NCBI RefSeq assembly: GCF_028583425.1
Contig: NC_072795.1
Span: 8,331,001 to 8,395,000, forward strand
Direction of reading: 5' to 3'
DNA: 64,000 nucleotides
Source of the DNA: Eublepharis macularius
Lineage: Eukaryota > Chordata > Lepidosauria > Squamata > Eublepharidae
In this document: piece by piece, positions 42,855-52,699 of the stretch
How the letters are laid out: every line of letters starts with the position of its first letter
Position numbering within the stretch: the first letter of the stretch is position 1
The notes under the pieces: generated by a model
The model's database searches: none
The model's input: the letters and a program-made list of their open reading frames with translations, nothing else
Told to the model about the DNA's origin: nothing
Translations under genes and position numbers: made by a program

Positions 42855-43835
42855 CTGAGACGACTGAGAGGGTGATATGATCAGGGGTCATTTCGTAGAA
42901 AAAGAGCTGGAGGGACTCATTAGCATAACTCATTAGCATATGCCACACCTCTTGCCATCACTGGAAGTGCATCTTTAGTATAACTGATTTGCATATGCCA
43001 CACCCCCTGACATCACCTATCCTGGCTGTTTTGGATCCAATCCTGGTCATTCAGGGCTGAAATTGGGCCCAAAATGGCAAAAGGGGCTGAAAATGGCTGA
43101 AAAGGGACCCAAAATGGTCAGGATTGGGCCGCTGATGAGCGGGAGAGTGATCCACCACCCGTTAGAGGCCCAATCCAGGCCATTTCAGCCCCAATCCAGG
43201 TCAAAACGGGCCCAAAATGGCCAAGAGTCGGGTGGGCGGGGCCACCTGACATATGACCTCTTTGGGGAACTGCCAGAACTGCGTTTCTGTGTGTTCCCCC
43301 TTGAAATGAGTCCTGGATATGATAACCGTTTTCGAATACTTGAAGGGCTGCCATATAGAGGATGGTGCGGAGTTGTTTTCCATTGACCCAGCAGGTTGGA
43401 CCAGAACCAATGAGGTGAAATTAAATCAAAAGAGTTTTCAGCTAAACATTAGGAAGAACTTCCTGACAGAGCGGTCCCTCAGTGGAACAGGCTTCCTTGG
43501 GAGGTGGTGGGCTCTCCTTCTTTGGAAGTTTTTAAGAATAGGCAAGATGGTCATCTGACAGCAATGCTGATTCTGTGAACCTGGGCAGATCATGAGAGGG
43601 AGGGCAGGAAGGCTTACATCAGTGCTTAGTTCTTGTGGATCGCCACTTTGGGGCCAAGAAGCAATTTTCTGCAGGCCACTATGCCCAGGGATCCTGGAGG
43701 TTTTTTGCCATCTTCTGGGCATGGAGCAGGGGTCGCTTGGGGTGTGGGATGGACATAGTTGTGAATTTCCTGTATTGTTCAGGAGGTTGGACTAGATGAC
43801 CCTGGAGGTCCCTTTCAACTCTATGATTCCGTGAA
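42855..43835 (+). repeat. CR1 LINE 3' end, split by a hAT element
   Basis: The short part before the insertion (gacgactgagagggtgat) continues after it with acttgaagggctgccatat, then aggaagaacttcctgaca, ttgggaggtggtgggctctc, and the CR1 terminus gaggttggactagatgacc followed by aactctatgattccgtg. The end of ORF2 and the 3' UTR are represented; no intact frame. Confidence 0.85.
42882..43315. mobile_element. hAT miniature element (CAGGGGTCATTTC family)
   Basis: Starts caggggtcatttcgtagaaa, ends ttgaaatgagtcctg. Perfect 8-bp duplication gatatgat at 42874-42881 and 43316-43323. The interior has several ccaaaatggc-type repeats. Sister family to the CAGGGCTTTTTT elements; another copy at 52269-52414. 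Confidence 0.88.
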
Positions 43836-44730
43836 ATGGGAAGCAAGCACAGTTGTCATGGGGAGTGAGGGCTGCTAGTATCAAAGAAATATGAGTGGGC
43901 TTTCCACATACCTCAAAAGTTACATCTGCCAGCCAGAAGCATCGTAATCTTTCCCAGGAGGCTCCAATCTCTGATGTTTCTGTATTATGACTGTGTTCAT
44001 GTTTTTTTTTTTAAAGATATAAAGCAAATTCCATGTGGCTTGCCAAGAACCATTAAATGCTATTAATCAAGACCTCATTGCTTATGTTCCAGCACACCCA
44101 CAGCTGCAGAGAGACTTGGGAGAGCCTACACAAAGCTGCCTTATACCGAGTCAGACAATTGGTTTCTCACAATCAGTATTGTCTCTTCTAACTTGCAGTG
44201 GCTCTCCAGGGGCTCACGCAGAGGTCTTTCACATTATCCTCTCTCTGATACTTTTAATTGGTGGTAACAGGGATGGAACCTGGGGTCTTCTGCAAGCAAA
44301 ATATATGCTTTGAGCCATGGCGGGTGCATTAGCAAACTCAGACCCATATCTGTGGGGGTTCCACGGTATATGTTCATTTCAAAGCCCTTTCCAGTCATGC
44401 TAGAACCCTCATAAATGACAGTCCCCCTTCAAGGACATTCAGAGCCTCATTCTTGAGTTTTCAGGTTTTATTTCTGTAAATAAATGTCTCTCTAGTTGTC
44501 AGGTTCTGCCAGGTGACACCCCCCCCCCAGATACTTCACTGCATCAGACCAGGCTGAATGAGTTAAAGCTCATTATTCCAACAGGAATGCTAGTACACAG
44601 TAAAGTCTCAAGTGTTATACTCCCGTCCTCCTCCCCCTTTCCCCAAGCTCGGTTATTAATTTGGGCACAAAGCTTCTAGGCTGGAAACTATTAGTCTGTC
44701 CTGTGAGAAGAGTTACTCCTGTGAAAAGAG
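43836..44730. other. Intergenic with a minus-strand SINE
   Basis: 44122-44331 is the tRNA-SINE family of 8672-8890 reversed (aaagctgccttataccgag, then aatcagtattgtctcttct, and a B-box-like gatggaacctggg). The rest is unassigned. Confidence 0.55.
44122..44331 (-). repeat. tRNA-derived SINE
   Basis: Reverse orientation of the 8672-8890 family; head at the high-coordinate end (gagccatggc), tail at gagcctacacaaagc. Confidence 0.65.
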
Positions 44731-44980
44731 ACAGCCAGTTTGGTGTAGTGGTTAAGAGCACGGGACTCTAATCTGGAGAGCCGGGTTTGATTCCCCACTT
44801 GAAGCCAGCTGGGTGACCTTGGGCTAGTCACCCACAGCTCTTTGGAGCACTCTCAGCCCCACCCACCTTGCAGGGTGTTTTGTTGTGGGGATAATAATGG
44901 CATAATTTGTAAACCTGAGTGGGCATTAAGTTGTCCTGAAGGATGGTATATAAATCGGTGGTTGTTGTTGTTGTTATTAC
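44731..44980 (+). repeat. tRNA-derived SINE (Sauria-type)
   Basis: gccagtttggtgtagtgg (A box), gccgggtttgattcccc (B box), gctgggtgaccttgggc, tail ggatggtatataaatcgg, (GTT)n. Confidence 0.82.
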
Positions 44981-45188
44981 TCAAGGCCATCCCCTCTCAG
45001 ACAGAGTAGAAATTCAGGCATAAACAAGACAACTGAAAGCTGATAAGAAGACAGTAGCTTTATGGAGATTTGTACCATCTCCCTCTCCCCCCTCCCACCA
45101 GATAACACACAGTCCAGTCATGGCAGACATCCAGCAGGCATGTCTGGCAAAAGCCCCCTTCCAGGCAGTGTTCTTTCTGTGGTGGCAG

Positions 45189-45343
45189 CAGGGCTTTTTT
45201 TCAGCTGGAACTCAGTGGAACCGAGTTCCGGCACCTCTTGAAAATACTCACATGTCTGGTGGCCCTGCCCCCCCTGATCTCCAGACAGAGATCAGTTCCC
45301 CTCTTAAGAGTTCTACCACCTCTTTTCCCAGAAAAATGCCCTG
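45189..45343. mobile_element. hAT miniature element, copy 5 (short form)
   Basis: cagggctttttttcagctgg to cagaaaaatgccctg; flanks ggtggcag and gatggcag match at 7 of 8. Most of the internal palindrome is lost. Confidence 0.85.
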
Positions 45344-45459
45344 GATGGCAGCAAACGTATTCCTGCCTGCCAGTACTCTAGTCAGTGAATTTGAAATAAA
45401 GATAATGTTACTAATTGATGTTAAATTAGTGCTGTGATTAAAATATTCCAGCTTCTGAC

Positions 45460-46040
45460 ATAGAGTTACCAGGTCCCCTTACCTTCATAGTGTGTGTGTG
45501 GGGGGGGGGGGACACTTACTTTTTTGGATGTTCTTGTGTATACAAGAAGCGCTCATGCTCCTGGCATGGCGTGATGATGTCAGGGAGTGATGTCATCAAG
45601 CAGGCCCCAGGAGTGCACCCGGGCTTCATGCTGAGCTGATTTGCGCCCCCCCCCATGGGCTGAATTGGCCAGGTGCAAAGTCCAGGAGCACTTCTGGGGC
45701 CTGCACAGTGACATGATTACTGGGAACGACATTGTCGTTCCGTGCTGGGAGTGTGCCCCAGGAGGCCTGTTCTTGTGCCTTTTCCCCTGCCTGGTGAGGT
45801 TCTGTTGTAGGTTTGCTCACTCCAGCTCGAGAAATTCCTGGAGATTTGGGGGTGATGCTTGGGGAAGGTGGAGTTTGGGGAGGGAAAGGAGCTAATCAGG
45901 GATGTGATGTCATAGGGTCCACTCTCCAAAGCAGCCATTTCCTCCAGGGGAAGTGATCTCTTTAGTCTGGAGATCAGGTGTAATTCCAGGAGAACTCCAA
46001 GTCCCACCTTGAGGGTGGTGACTCTATTCTGTTGGGAAGA
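45460..46040. repeat. GTTGCCAAC-type repeat interrupted by an unknown segment
   Basis: 45830-46030 is the recognisable body (attcctggagatttggg, aaagcagccatttcctcc, gagggtggtgactc). 45530-45800 between the outer end and the body is GC-rich and repetitive-looking (gatgatgtcagggagtgatg) but has no second copy in the window. Confidence 0.4.
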
Positions 46041-46189
46041 AACAGCACCCACCCGCACAAGAATGCTATGAAACTTCCGTAGAATTAATGAAATATTAAT
46101 TGTTTATAACAAGAGAAAAGAAAAAAATATGCAATAATATATTTATAATGTACCTCAAGTTTTTATTAGCCCTAACTTGGGCTGAATCC

Positions 46190-46362
46190 ACACTTACCAG
46201 CATAGCGCTAAACAGTTAGAATGATAGCATCTTCCTGGTGCGTTTAATGACGTCATCACCCCACGATGCTGCTCTCATGACGCAATGACATCATAAAACA
46301 TGCCAGGAAGATGCTATCATTCTGACTGTTTAGCGCTATGCCGGTAAGTGTGGATTCAGCCT
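46190..46362. mobile_element. Palindromic miniature element Z
   Basis: The left arm gctgaatccacacttacc, then agcatagcgctaaacagt and gatagcatcttcctgg, is mirrored by the right arm ending ggtaagtgtggattcagc. Flanked by cttgg on both sides (46185-46189 and 46363-46367), a likely 5-bp duplication. Confidence 0.75.
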
Positions 46363-46369
46363 TGGATAG

Positions 46370-46575
46370 CCCAAGTGAGCCTGATCTCGTCAGATCTCAG
46401 AAACTAAGCAGGGTTGACCTTGGTTAGTAATTGGATGGGAGACCTCTAACGAAGATCAGGGTTGCAGAGGTAGGCAATGGCAAACCAGCTCTTTTAGTTT
46501 CCTGCCATGAAACCCCACCAGGGGTCACCATAAGTCAGCTATAACTTGAGGGCACCCTCCACCACCACAAGTTAT
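46370..46575 (+). repeat. 5S rRNA-derived SINE (SINE3)
   Basis: The head reads gagcctgatctcgtcagatc, then agaaactaagcagggttg and ttggatgggagacc, which is 5S rRNA with its internal promoter region. The body follows (ggcaatggcaaaccagctc), and the tail is ggggtcaccataagtcagc with the continuation ttgagggca. It is not a functional 5S gene (diverged, fused to a SINE body). Confidence 0.88.
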
Positions 46576-46600
46576 TATTACAAATTGAAATCTGTGTAAC

Positions 46601-46991
46601 CAGGGCTTTTTTTCTGGGAAAAGAGGTGGTGGAACTCAGTGGGTTGCCAGCACAGGGGGCAACTCTTGGTGGGAGGTGGTGCCCCTGGTACCACATATCC
46701 ACGTGCAAAGTGCACGCATGCTCCCAGGGCCAATGACGTCACTTTGGGTCAGCTGGAACAAGGGGGGAGTTTTTAAAAGTTTAAATTGCCCTTGGAGAAA
46801 ATGGTCACATGGCTGGTGGCCCTGCCCCTGATCTCCAGACAGAGGGGAGTTTAGATTGCCCTCCGCACCGCGGGCGGCAATCTAAACTCCCCTCTGTCTG
46901 GAGATCAGGGGGCGGGGCCACCAGCCATGTGACCATTTTCAAGAGGTTCCGGAACTCTGTTCTGTTGTGTTCCAGCTGAAAAAAAGCCCTG
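46601..46991. mobile_element. hAT miniature element, copy 6 (long form)
   Basis: Perfect 8-bp duplication tgtgtaac at 46593-46600 and 46992-46999; inverted CAGGGCTTTTTTTC termini. Carries the extra long-form segment. It sits in the tail of the 5S-derived SINE. Confidence 0.9.
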
Positions 46992-47167
46992 TGTGTAACA
47001 ATAGTTTCTAAATACAAAATTAAATCCGAACACATCATACCTCTACCATAGCTTCTTTGTATATCTTGGAGCACTGGATATTGTACTATATCTTCATCAT
47101 TAGCTCTTTGCAAGTCTGCTAAGCCTTATTAATATATAAATATATATATATATTGCTCTTTCTTAAC

Positions 47168-47179
47168 CAATACTGCTTC
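47168..47179 (+). repeat. Target-site duplication of Penelope-like copy (left)
   Basis: caatactgcttc here and exactly again at 47431-47442. Confidence 0.8.
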
Positions 47180-47230
47180 GGTGGTTGTTGTGGGTTTTCC
47201 GGGCTGTATTGCCGTGGTCTTGGCATTGTA

Positions 47231-47274
47231 GTTCCTGACATTTCGCCAGCAGCTATGGCTGGCATCTTCAGAGG
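47231..47274 (-). ncRNA. Hammerhead-ribozyme-like motif (family A), opposite strand
   Basis: Mirror of the previous motif on the minus strand: CTGAAGA, GCCAGC/GCTGGC, GAAAT, GTC. The single change C to T at the stem III position leaves a U-G wobble. Confidence 0.5.
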
Positions 47275-47303
47275 TGTAGCACCAAAAGGTGCTTTTGGTG
47301 CTA

Positions 47304-47346
47304 CACCTCTGAAGATGCCAGCCACAGCTGCTGGCGAAACGTCAGG
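47304..47346 (+). ncRNA. Hammerhead-ribozyme-like motif (family A)
   Basis: CTGAAGA at 47309-47315, one extra T, stem II gccagc (47317-47322) with gctggc (47329-47334), GAA A at 47336-47339, then C plus gtc; predicted cleavage after 47343. Stem I: cct (47306-47308) with agg (47344-47346). All core positions except the extra base agree with a minimal type I hammerhead. Confidence 0.55.
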
Positions 47347-47442
47347 AACTACAATGCCAAGACCACGGCAATACAGCCCGGAAAACCCACAACAACCATC
47401 GTTCTCTGGCCGTGAAAGCCTTCGACAATACAATACTGCTTC

Positions 47443-48587
47443 CATAGTGATTTTTTTCCTCCATATTTTAGCAAAATGTCAGTCCAGCTGTAGTAGATAT
47501 ATTAAGAGTAACAACTTGTGACTTTTTAAAAAAAAATCAGTTTTAATGGTAATAATTTTATCAAACGTATTTCAAAGCAAAAATGAAACCATTTTGATAT
47601 AATGATTATAGTGGAATAGATATCCGATTTAGCATCGATTGCATATAAACGGCATTTAGAAACGATGCAAAAGAAACTAATCGGCAATACCAGCAATGGA
47701 AATAATAGGTGAAAAGGACCAAATCAACAATGTGTGAAATGAAAAGAAAAGGCATATTCATTTGAAAGGACTTGAATAACACAGCCTTGGTATTCAAAAC
47801 ATGTTAATGCTCTGAATCATTTAAATGATTTAACACACAAAGAATATATTAGATGAATACCGGAGCGTTTGCCATTTCAAATTAACTTGCTGTGACCTCT
47901 TCAAAGTGCCAACAAAGCGCCTGGTCACATCTTGGGTTGAATCCAGAGATCTAAGAGTGCAAGAATTGTGGTTTTTTCCTCTTCCAGCAGTCCTTTCCAA
48001 TCCTGACAATGCCGATTCCTGGAGTTATGGGACCCATGGGGGTGAAATTACCCTCTCTCCCCTCCGAGCAAAACCATTGACAGAAGAGACTGAATCCCTG
48101 CCCTTCCCACTGCAAACTTCAGCTCTCTGACCCACATGGTAAGAATCCATTTTCTTGGGGTCAGAAAGGACTGCTGGGTAGAGGGTGCTGTGGCCAAGAT
48201 CCACCTGTAACTTCTGCTGATACATCAATGGATCCAACCCAATATGCAGCTACAGACAGACCTGCTCTCAAGCGCCAAGGTGTACAAAACTCTAGAAAGA
48301 GAGGGCCACATTATATAAGCAAAAAACATTCCTTACCCATTATCCTTTTCTGTCAATCACTCACATGCACCCATGGCGATTAGGATCTTGCCAGCTTTAT
48401 CTGAACATCTAAGAATTCTACACGAAGACTTAGCTGCACGTGCTAAAGTATCAACAGCGTATATACGAGGAGGATTACATTCCTAGTTTTCAAATTAGGC
48501 TGAAACCATGCCAAGACACTTGATTGCTTTGCCTGCTTAATGACAACGTATCTCCAGCTGGCATCTCTGCTGCACGGAGCAGTGGAA
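47443..48587. other. Intergenic region upstream of the CYP2 gene
   Basis: AT-rich to about 47900, otherwise unassigned. It is the likely proximal regulatory region of the CYP2 gene, but I cannot name a binding site with confidence beyond the TATA box. Confidence 0.4.
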
Positions 48588-48596
48588 TATAAAAAG
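48588..48596 (+). promoter_or_regulatory. TATA box of the CYP2 gene
   Basis: tataaaaag 110 bp upstream of the first ATG of CYP2 exon 1. A transcription start about 30 bp downstream would give a 5' UTR of roughly 75-80 bp, usual for CYP2 genes. Confidence 0.55.
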
Positions 48597-48697
48597 AGGG
48601 AGTCAAGGTAGAACAAAGAGATCTCTGAGAGGAAGAGGAAGTCAGCCCAGAACAAAACTGTTCACCCAACATATCGCCGGCAGACAAATTTAAAACA

Positions 48698-48868
48698 ATG
48701 ATGGGGATACCAGATTTTCTGGTTGCGCTGGTGATCTGTTTGCTAATTACGCAGTATTTGAAGTCTCTGTGGAAGAGCCGTCAATATCCCTCCGGACCTA
48801 TTCTACTCCCTTTCATTGGAAGCCTGTGGAAGGTTGGTTTGAAGCTTCGTCCGGATAGTCTCTTGAAG
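48698..48868 (+). CDS. Cytochrome P450 family 2 (CYP2J-like), exon 1
   Basis: 171 coding bases from the first of two adjacent ATG codons to a gtattttt donor (phase 0). The start is chosen because the hydrophobic anchor (PDFLVALVICLLITQYL) begins straight after it, as expected for a microsomal P450 tethered to the endoplasmic reticulum. A short basic stop-transfer (KSLWKSR) follows, then the proline hinge YPSGP with PFIGSLW, a variant of the usual PPGPxxxPxxGN. The exon ends in SLLK, which joins the next exon at IAKSHGD. The protein would be a haem-thiolate monooxygenase; the haem-binding cysteine is in exons beyond the window. Best guess is the sauropsid CYP2J-like group; other CYP2 subfamilies cannot be excluded. 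Confidence 0.88.
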
Positions 48869-49008
48869 GTATTTTTTTTCTAATTGAAGACATATTAACA
48901 ATATGGGGTGTGTGTGTCTGGAAACCCCACATTGAATAACTAGCATGGTGAAGCATTTTTGTGCTTGGAGAAACATTTTCCTAAATTGTTGGAAATCTGT
49001 TCTTATAT

Positions 49009-49272
49009 ATGATTATGGCAACGAGACTATTACATGCACAAAATTGGAAGAGTTCGACACTGCCTACAATGGAGGAATGTCTGACAAAGTTGTTGGAATT
49101 TGCAAGGATGGCAAAACTTACTTCACTGGTTAGAAAAAAGTCAATAAGTTTGTTTGTTGATGAATGGAACCCCCTAACAGACTTTTTACAAGAAATAGAC
49201 AATAATGATTTGTGGGTTTATGAATTAAGAAATTTGGATGTTAGAAAAAAGAGAGTTTTTATTCATACTTAG
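49009..49272 (+). pseudogene. L1 ORF2 C-terminal fragment
   Basis: About 87 codons ending at a TAG: MATRLLHAQNWK, MEECLTKLLEFARMAKLT and DEWNPLTDFLQEID align in order with the ORF2 tail at 3095 (AARLLYAQKWK, then YKLLYMAEMDKMT and DWEKLKQYL), but residues differ widely, so this is a distinct L1 lineage. No catalytic domain remains. Confidence 0.82.
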
Positions 49273-49349
49273 AGTAAGTGTAAATTTGCAAACGATACCA
49301 GTATTTGTTGTGGAGCAAATCGGAAGCTTTCCCCCCCTGTTTATATAGA

Positions 49350-49495
49350 GTGATTCCACACACGTTGGATAACGCACTTCCAATCCTCTTTATAGATCAT
49401 TTGGAATGGATTTTTTGTGTGCGGAACAAAAAATCCACCTCAAACAACTGATAAAGTGCATTGAAAGTGCATTATCCAACGTGTGCAGAGTCAGC
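49350..49495. mobile_element. Palindromic miniature element X, copy 2
   Basis: The left arm tgattccacacacgttgg, then ataacgcacttccaatcc pairs with a right arm ending attatccaacgtgtgcag. Same family as 22492-22627. Confidence 0.75.
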
Positions 49496-49895
49496 AATAG
49501 TTTGTCTTTCTCTTTTTATGCTGTTTCTTTGTATGTTTTGCTATTCTTGTGTGTTGGTTAGTCGTTTTTATTTGTTTGATTAGTTTTTGTGCGATTGTAG
49601 TTTTTAGGTTTTTGTCTTTTTTATTATATAAAACTATTTAAAAAAGAGAGAAACATTTTTCACAGTGGTTATTCCTGCTGAGGCAGCATGTCCTCCAAAG
49701 GGAGCACAGAATTGTGGGAGTGGGTGTTGAAGGGGCCAGAAACGCAGGGCTGACACTGCTTTTCTCCCCCTGCTTGCTCTTGTAGTGTGTAGCATGGTGA
49801 TCCCAAAATGGCACCGGAGGGAGCCCTGGTGCCCGCTAGTGCATTGTTTGGTGCCTGCTTGCTTCCCTGCCCCCCTCCTGTTAGCCCTGACATGG

Positions 49896-50103
49896 GAGGG
49901 CCCAGGGCTCAGTGGAAGAGCTTCTGCTTTGCATGTGGAAGACCCCAGGTCCAATCTCCAGTGAAAAGGATGAAGTAGGAGGTGATTTGAGACCTCCACG
50001 TGAGACCCTGGAGAGCTGCTGCCAGCCAGAGTAGACAATATTGACCACGACAGACAAATGATCTGATTCAGTATAAATCAGCATGATATGTGATCATGTG
50101 CGT
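49896..50103 (+). repeat. tRNA-derived SINE
   Basis: gcccagggctcagtggaag (A box region), ccaggtccaatctccag (B box), ccctggagagctgctgcc, tctgattcagtataaatc. Same family as 8672-8890. Confidence 0.75.
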
Positions 50104-50439
50104 GAAGCGTGGTACAATACTGCTCCACCAAGGATGGCATGAGTCTGCTTCAGGGATGGAAATGGCTCTTGATGGGGGAATAGGGGCAGATAGGAGTGAA
50201 TTAGAACATAATTCCAATTTGCTCCTCAGGGAGACTTACTAGCTACACTAGTAAGGGGGAGTTAAACCATCGCCCCTATGTGAACACAGATGCTGTTGCC
50301 ACACTCATCACTACTGCATGTATTTGCTCTGGTAGAACCGCTGTGTGGTAGAACAGCTGTACCATTTAATGCTTTTAAATGTTTTTAAATGTAGCATTTA
50401 ATGCTTTTGGATGTTTTTAATGGTATGTGACATTTGTAT

Positions 50440-50520
50440 TTTGTTATCCACCCTGAGCCTGCGAAAGCGGGGAGGGCGGAATATAAATATAATAAATTAA
50501 ATTAAATTAAATTACTCTCA
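50440..50520 (+). repeat. LINE tail fragment
   Basis: ttatccaccctgagcctgcg, then ggggagggcggaatataaat and (AAATT)n. It is the plus-strand version of the CCCGCCCTCCCC tail family. Confidence 0.5.
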
Positions 50521-50537
50521 GGAACCTCACTTCGCTT

Positions 50538-50773
50538 AATAATAATAATAATAATAACATTCGATTTATATACCGCCCTTCAGGACAACTTAATGCCCAC
50601 TCAGAGTGGTTTACAAAGTGTTATTATTACCCCACAACAATCACCCTGTGAGGTGGGTGGGGCTAAGAGAGCTCCAGAGAACTATGACTCGCCCAAGGTC
50701 ACCCAGCTGGCTTTGTGGAGGAGTGGGGAATCAAACCCGGCTCTCCAGATTAGAGTCCCGTGCTCTTAACCCT
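50538..50773 (-). repeat. tRNA-derived SINE (Sauria-type)
   Basis: (AAT)n tail at the low end, tttatataccgcccttcagg, ggtcacccagctggctttg, aatcaaacccggctctcc (B box). Head at 50773. Confidence 0.82.
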
Positions 50774-51364
50774 GTGCTTGTAGGCGGTGGGTGGGTGGCC
50801 TTCGGGGTCCCTTTTCATCCTTATCACTCCACCTGGAAGAAAAGAGAGAAAGAAGAGAGATATCAATAATACGTGTTAACAACAGTTGGGATTACTCAAC
50901 TTTACTCACTTGCTCTTCATTATCACGAGTAAGAAGGGAAGGGGGGACAGTGCTTCACTGCAGTCTTCTTCCTTCTTCCACTTGGAAAAGAGTTCTTTGG
51001 ACTTTTTATTGTCTCCAGTGTTTTGGCAATTTCTTAGAGATTAAGAGTTTACATTCCAATAAGCCCAGAGACTTTGCGCTCATCACACTGAGAGACTATT
51101 TGGATTTATACAGTCTAGTATTCATGACATTGTATGAATGTAAGAGGTTTCTTATATGTCTCTAGACTGACTGGTTTTGTTTATTTTTGAAGGATAAATT
51201 GATATTTTTGTATTTAAGAGACTGTATTGGTGTGATATATTCCTCAGGGAGACTTGGCTCCCTCTGCACTGTTAGATCTGGTGCCTGGTGTTTCTTTTCT
51301 TCCCCTCTCTCTCCATCTGCCTATCTGCCTTTTTCTTTGCTTAGAAATTTTAGAGCATAATTAC

Positions 51365-51490
51365 AGAGTGTACGCTGTCTGAAGAAGGGAGCTCTGACTC
51401 TTGAAAGCTTATTCCATGAAAATCTTGTTGGTCTCTACGATGCCACTGGACTCGAATCCAGTTGTTCTATTGCAGACCAACATGGTTACC
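51365..51490 (+). repeat. Penelope-like repeat, family B
   Basis: gtctgaagaagggagctctg, then actcttgaaagcttattcc, tggtctctacgatgccactg and ttgcagaccaacatggttac. Plus-strand CTGAAGA at 51379-51385, stem gagc/gactc-like, then GAAA: a hammerhead-like core. Confidence 0.6.
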
Positions 51491-51742
51491 ATTTAAAAGG
51501 AGGAGAAGGGGGAGGGAAGGAAGAGATGAAGGGGAGAGGTTAGAGAAAGGGGCAAGAAAGATCGGAAAGCAGGAGTATGAGATCCTTATTTTGAATCAGT
51601 ACGAATTAGAGCTGTGGTTCTTATCTTTAACCTGCCAACGTGTGACAAATATGCAAGATTGCCATCAAATATCCCCCAAAGCCACAAATAATTAGGACAT
51701 CAAAAGAGCACCACAGACAAGGCTCTTAATTTTATTTATATA

Positions 51743-51973
51743 AAGCCAGTGTGGTGTAGTGGTTAGAGCTTTAGACAATAATCTAGGGGACCCAGATTTG
51801 AGTCGCTGCTCTGCTGTGGAAGCTCACTGGATGAACGTGGGCCAGTTACACATTCTCAGCCTAACTTACTGTCCAGGGTTGTTGTGAGGATAAAATGGAG
51901 GAGAAGAGAATGATGTCAGCTACTTTGGATCTCCATTAGGGAGAAAGGCAGGGTATAAATGAAATAAATAAGT
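51743..51973 (+). repeat. tRNA-derived SINE, second type
   Basis: gccagtgtggtgtagtggtt (A box), gatttgagtcgctgc (B box), ctcagcctaacttactg, ttgttgtgaggataaaatgg, ggcagggtataaatgaaata. Typical squamate tRNA SINE. Confidence 0.78.
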
Positions 51974-52020
51974 CAACAAAAAGCCTATGCAAATGACATG
52001 ACAAGTTCAGGTGTACAGAA

Positions 52021-52437
52021 GCACCAGTTTGATGTAGTGGTGGTTAAGAGCGGCAGGACTCTAATCGGGAGAGCCAGGTTGGATTCCCCACTCCTCCGCT
52101 TGAAGCCAGCTGGGTGACCTTGGGTCAGTCAATGCTCTCTCAGCCCCACCCTCCTCAAAGGGAGATTGTCGTAAGGATAATAATAACATGATTTGTTAAC
52201 CGCTCTAAGTGTGGCATTAAGTTATCCTGAAGGGTGGTATATAAATCAAATGCTGTTGTTATTGTTATCAGGGGTCATTTCATAGAAAAAGAGCTGCAGG
52301 AACTACTGGGGGAGGAAAAGGAATCACGTGGGTGGGGCCACCACCCATGTGATATCTTTTCAGAGGTTCCGCTGGAACGGTGTTCCGTCGCATTCCCCCT
52401 CAAAATGAGCCCTGATTGTTATTATTATTATTACATT
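52021..52437 (+). repeat. tRNA-derived SINE (Sauria-type) with hAT insertion in its tail
   Basis: gcaccagtttgatgtagtgg to gggtggtatataaatcaaat and a (GTT)n tail, which continues after the hAT copy at 52269-52414 as (ATT)n. Confidence 0.8.
52269..52414. mobile_element. hAT miniature element (CAGGGGTCATTTC family), short copy
   Basis: Starts caggggtcatttcatag, ends ctcaaaatgagccctg. Perfect 8-bp duplication attgttat at 52261-52268 and 52415-52422. Confidence 0.9.
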
Positions 52438-52699
52438 TGATGTGACCCTTGTGCTGGATGACCATTAGCTGACTCCTTAATTAACTAATGTTAATGCTAA
52501 TATTCTCTGAGGAAAGTGGGTCTGAAGGAGGAAAGAGAGAACTGGTGAAAATGCACCCCCCCATTCCATCAGCGGAAGTCGTCTAGGACTTATCCATTAA
52601 AAAACACACCATCTGATTTTACACATGCCACTGAAAGCACAGTTCAGCCTTTAGCCCACTGTGATTGTGCATGCTGAACGACAGCTGTGTTGAATTTCT

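Larger units (their letters stand above)
47180..47430. repeat. Fold-back Penelope-like repeat, family A, longest copy
   Basis: Two arms of about 105 bp face each other and meet near 47288 (gcaccaaaaggtgctttt). Each arm carries a hammerhead-like motif, one per strand, and the right end has the family tail (gttctctggccgtgaaagcc, then ttcgacaata). A perfect 12-bp target duplication flanks it. No protein is encoded; the long open frames on both strands are mirror products of the palindrome. Confidence 0.78.
48980..49647 (+). mobile_element. L1 3' end, 5'-truncated, in CYP2 intron 1
   Basis: Begins in the C-terminal part of ORF2 and ends in an A-rich tail. Flanked by gagaaacatttt at 48968-48979 and 49648-49659. 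A palindromic element X has inserted in its 3' UTR (49350-49495). Confidence 0.85.

Noticed and set aside
46370..46445. 5S rRNA gene
   Set aside because: The 5S-like head is diverged and fused to a SINE body and LINE-type tail, so it is a SINE copy.
47119..47521. Mirror open frames of 108 and 122 codons
   Set aside because: Both are read from the arms of the fold-back Penelope-like repeat and share peptides by symmetry.
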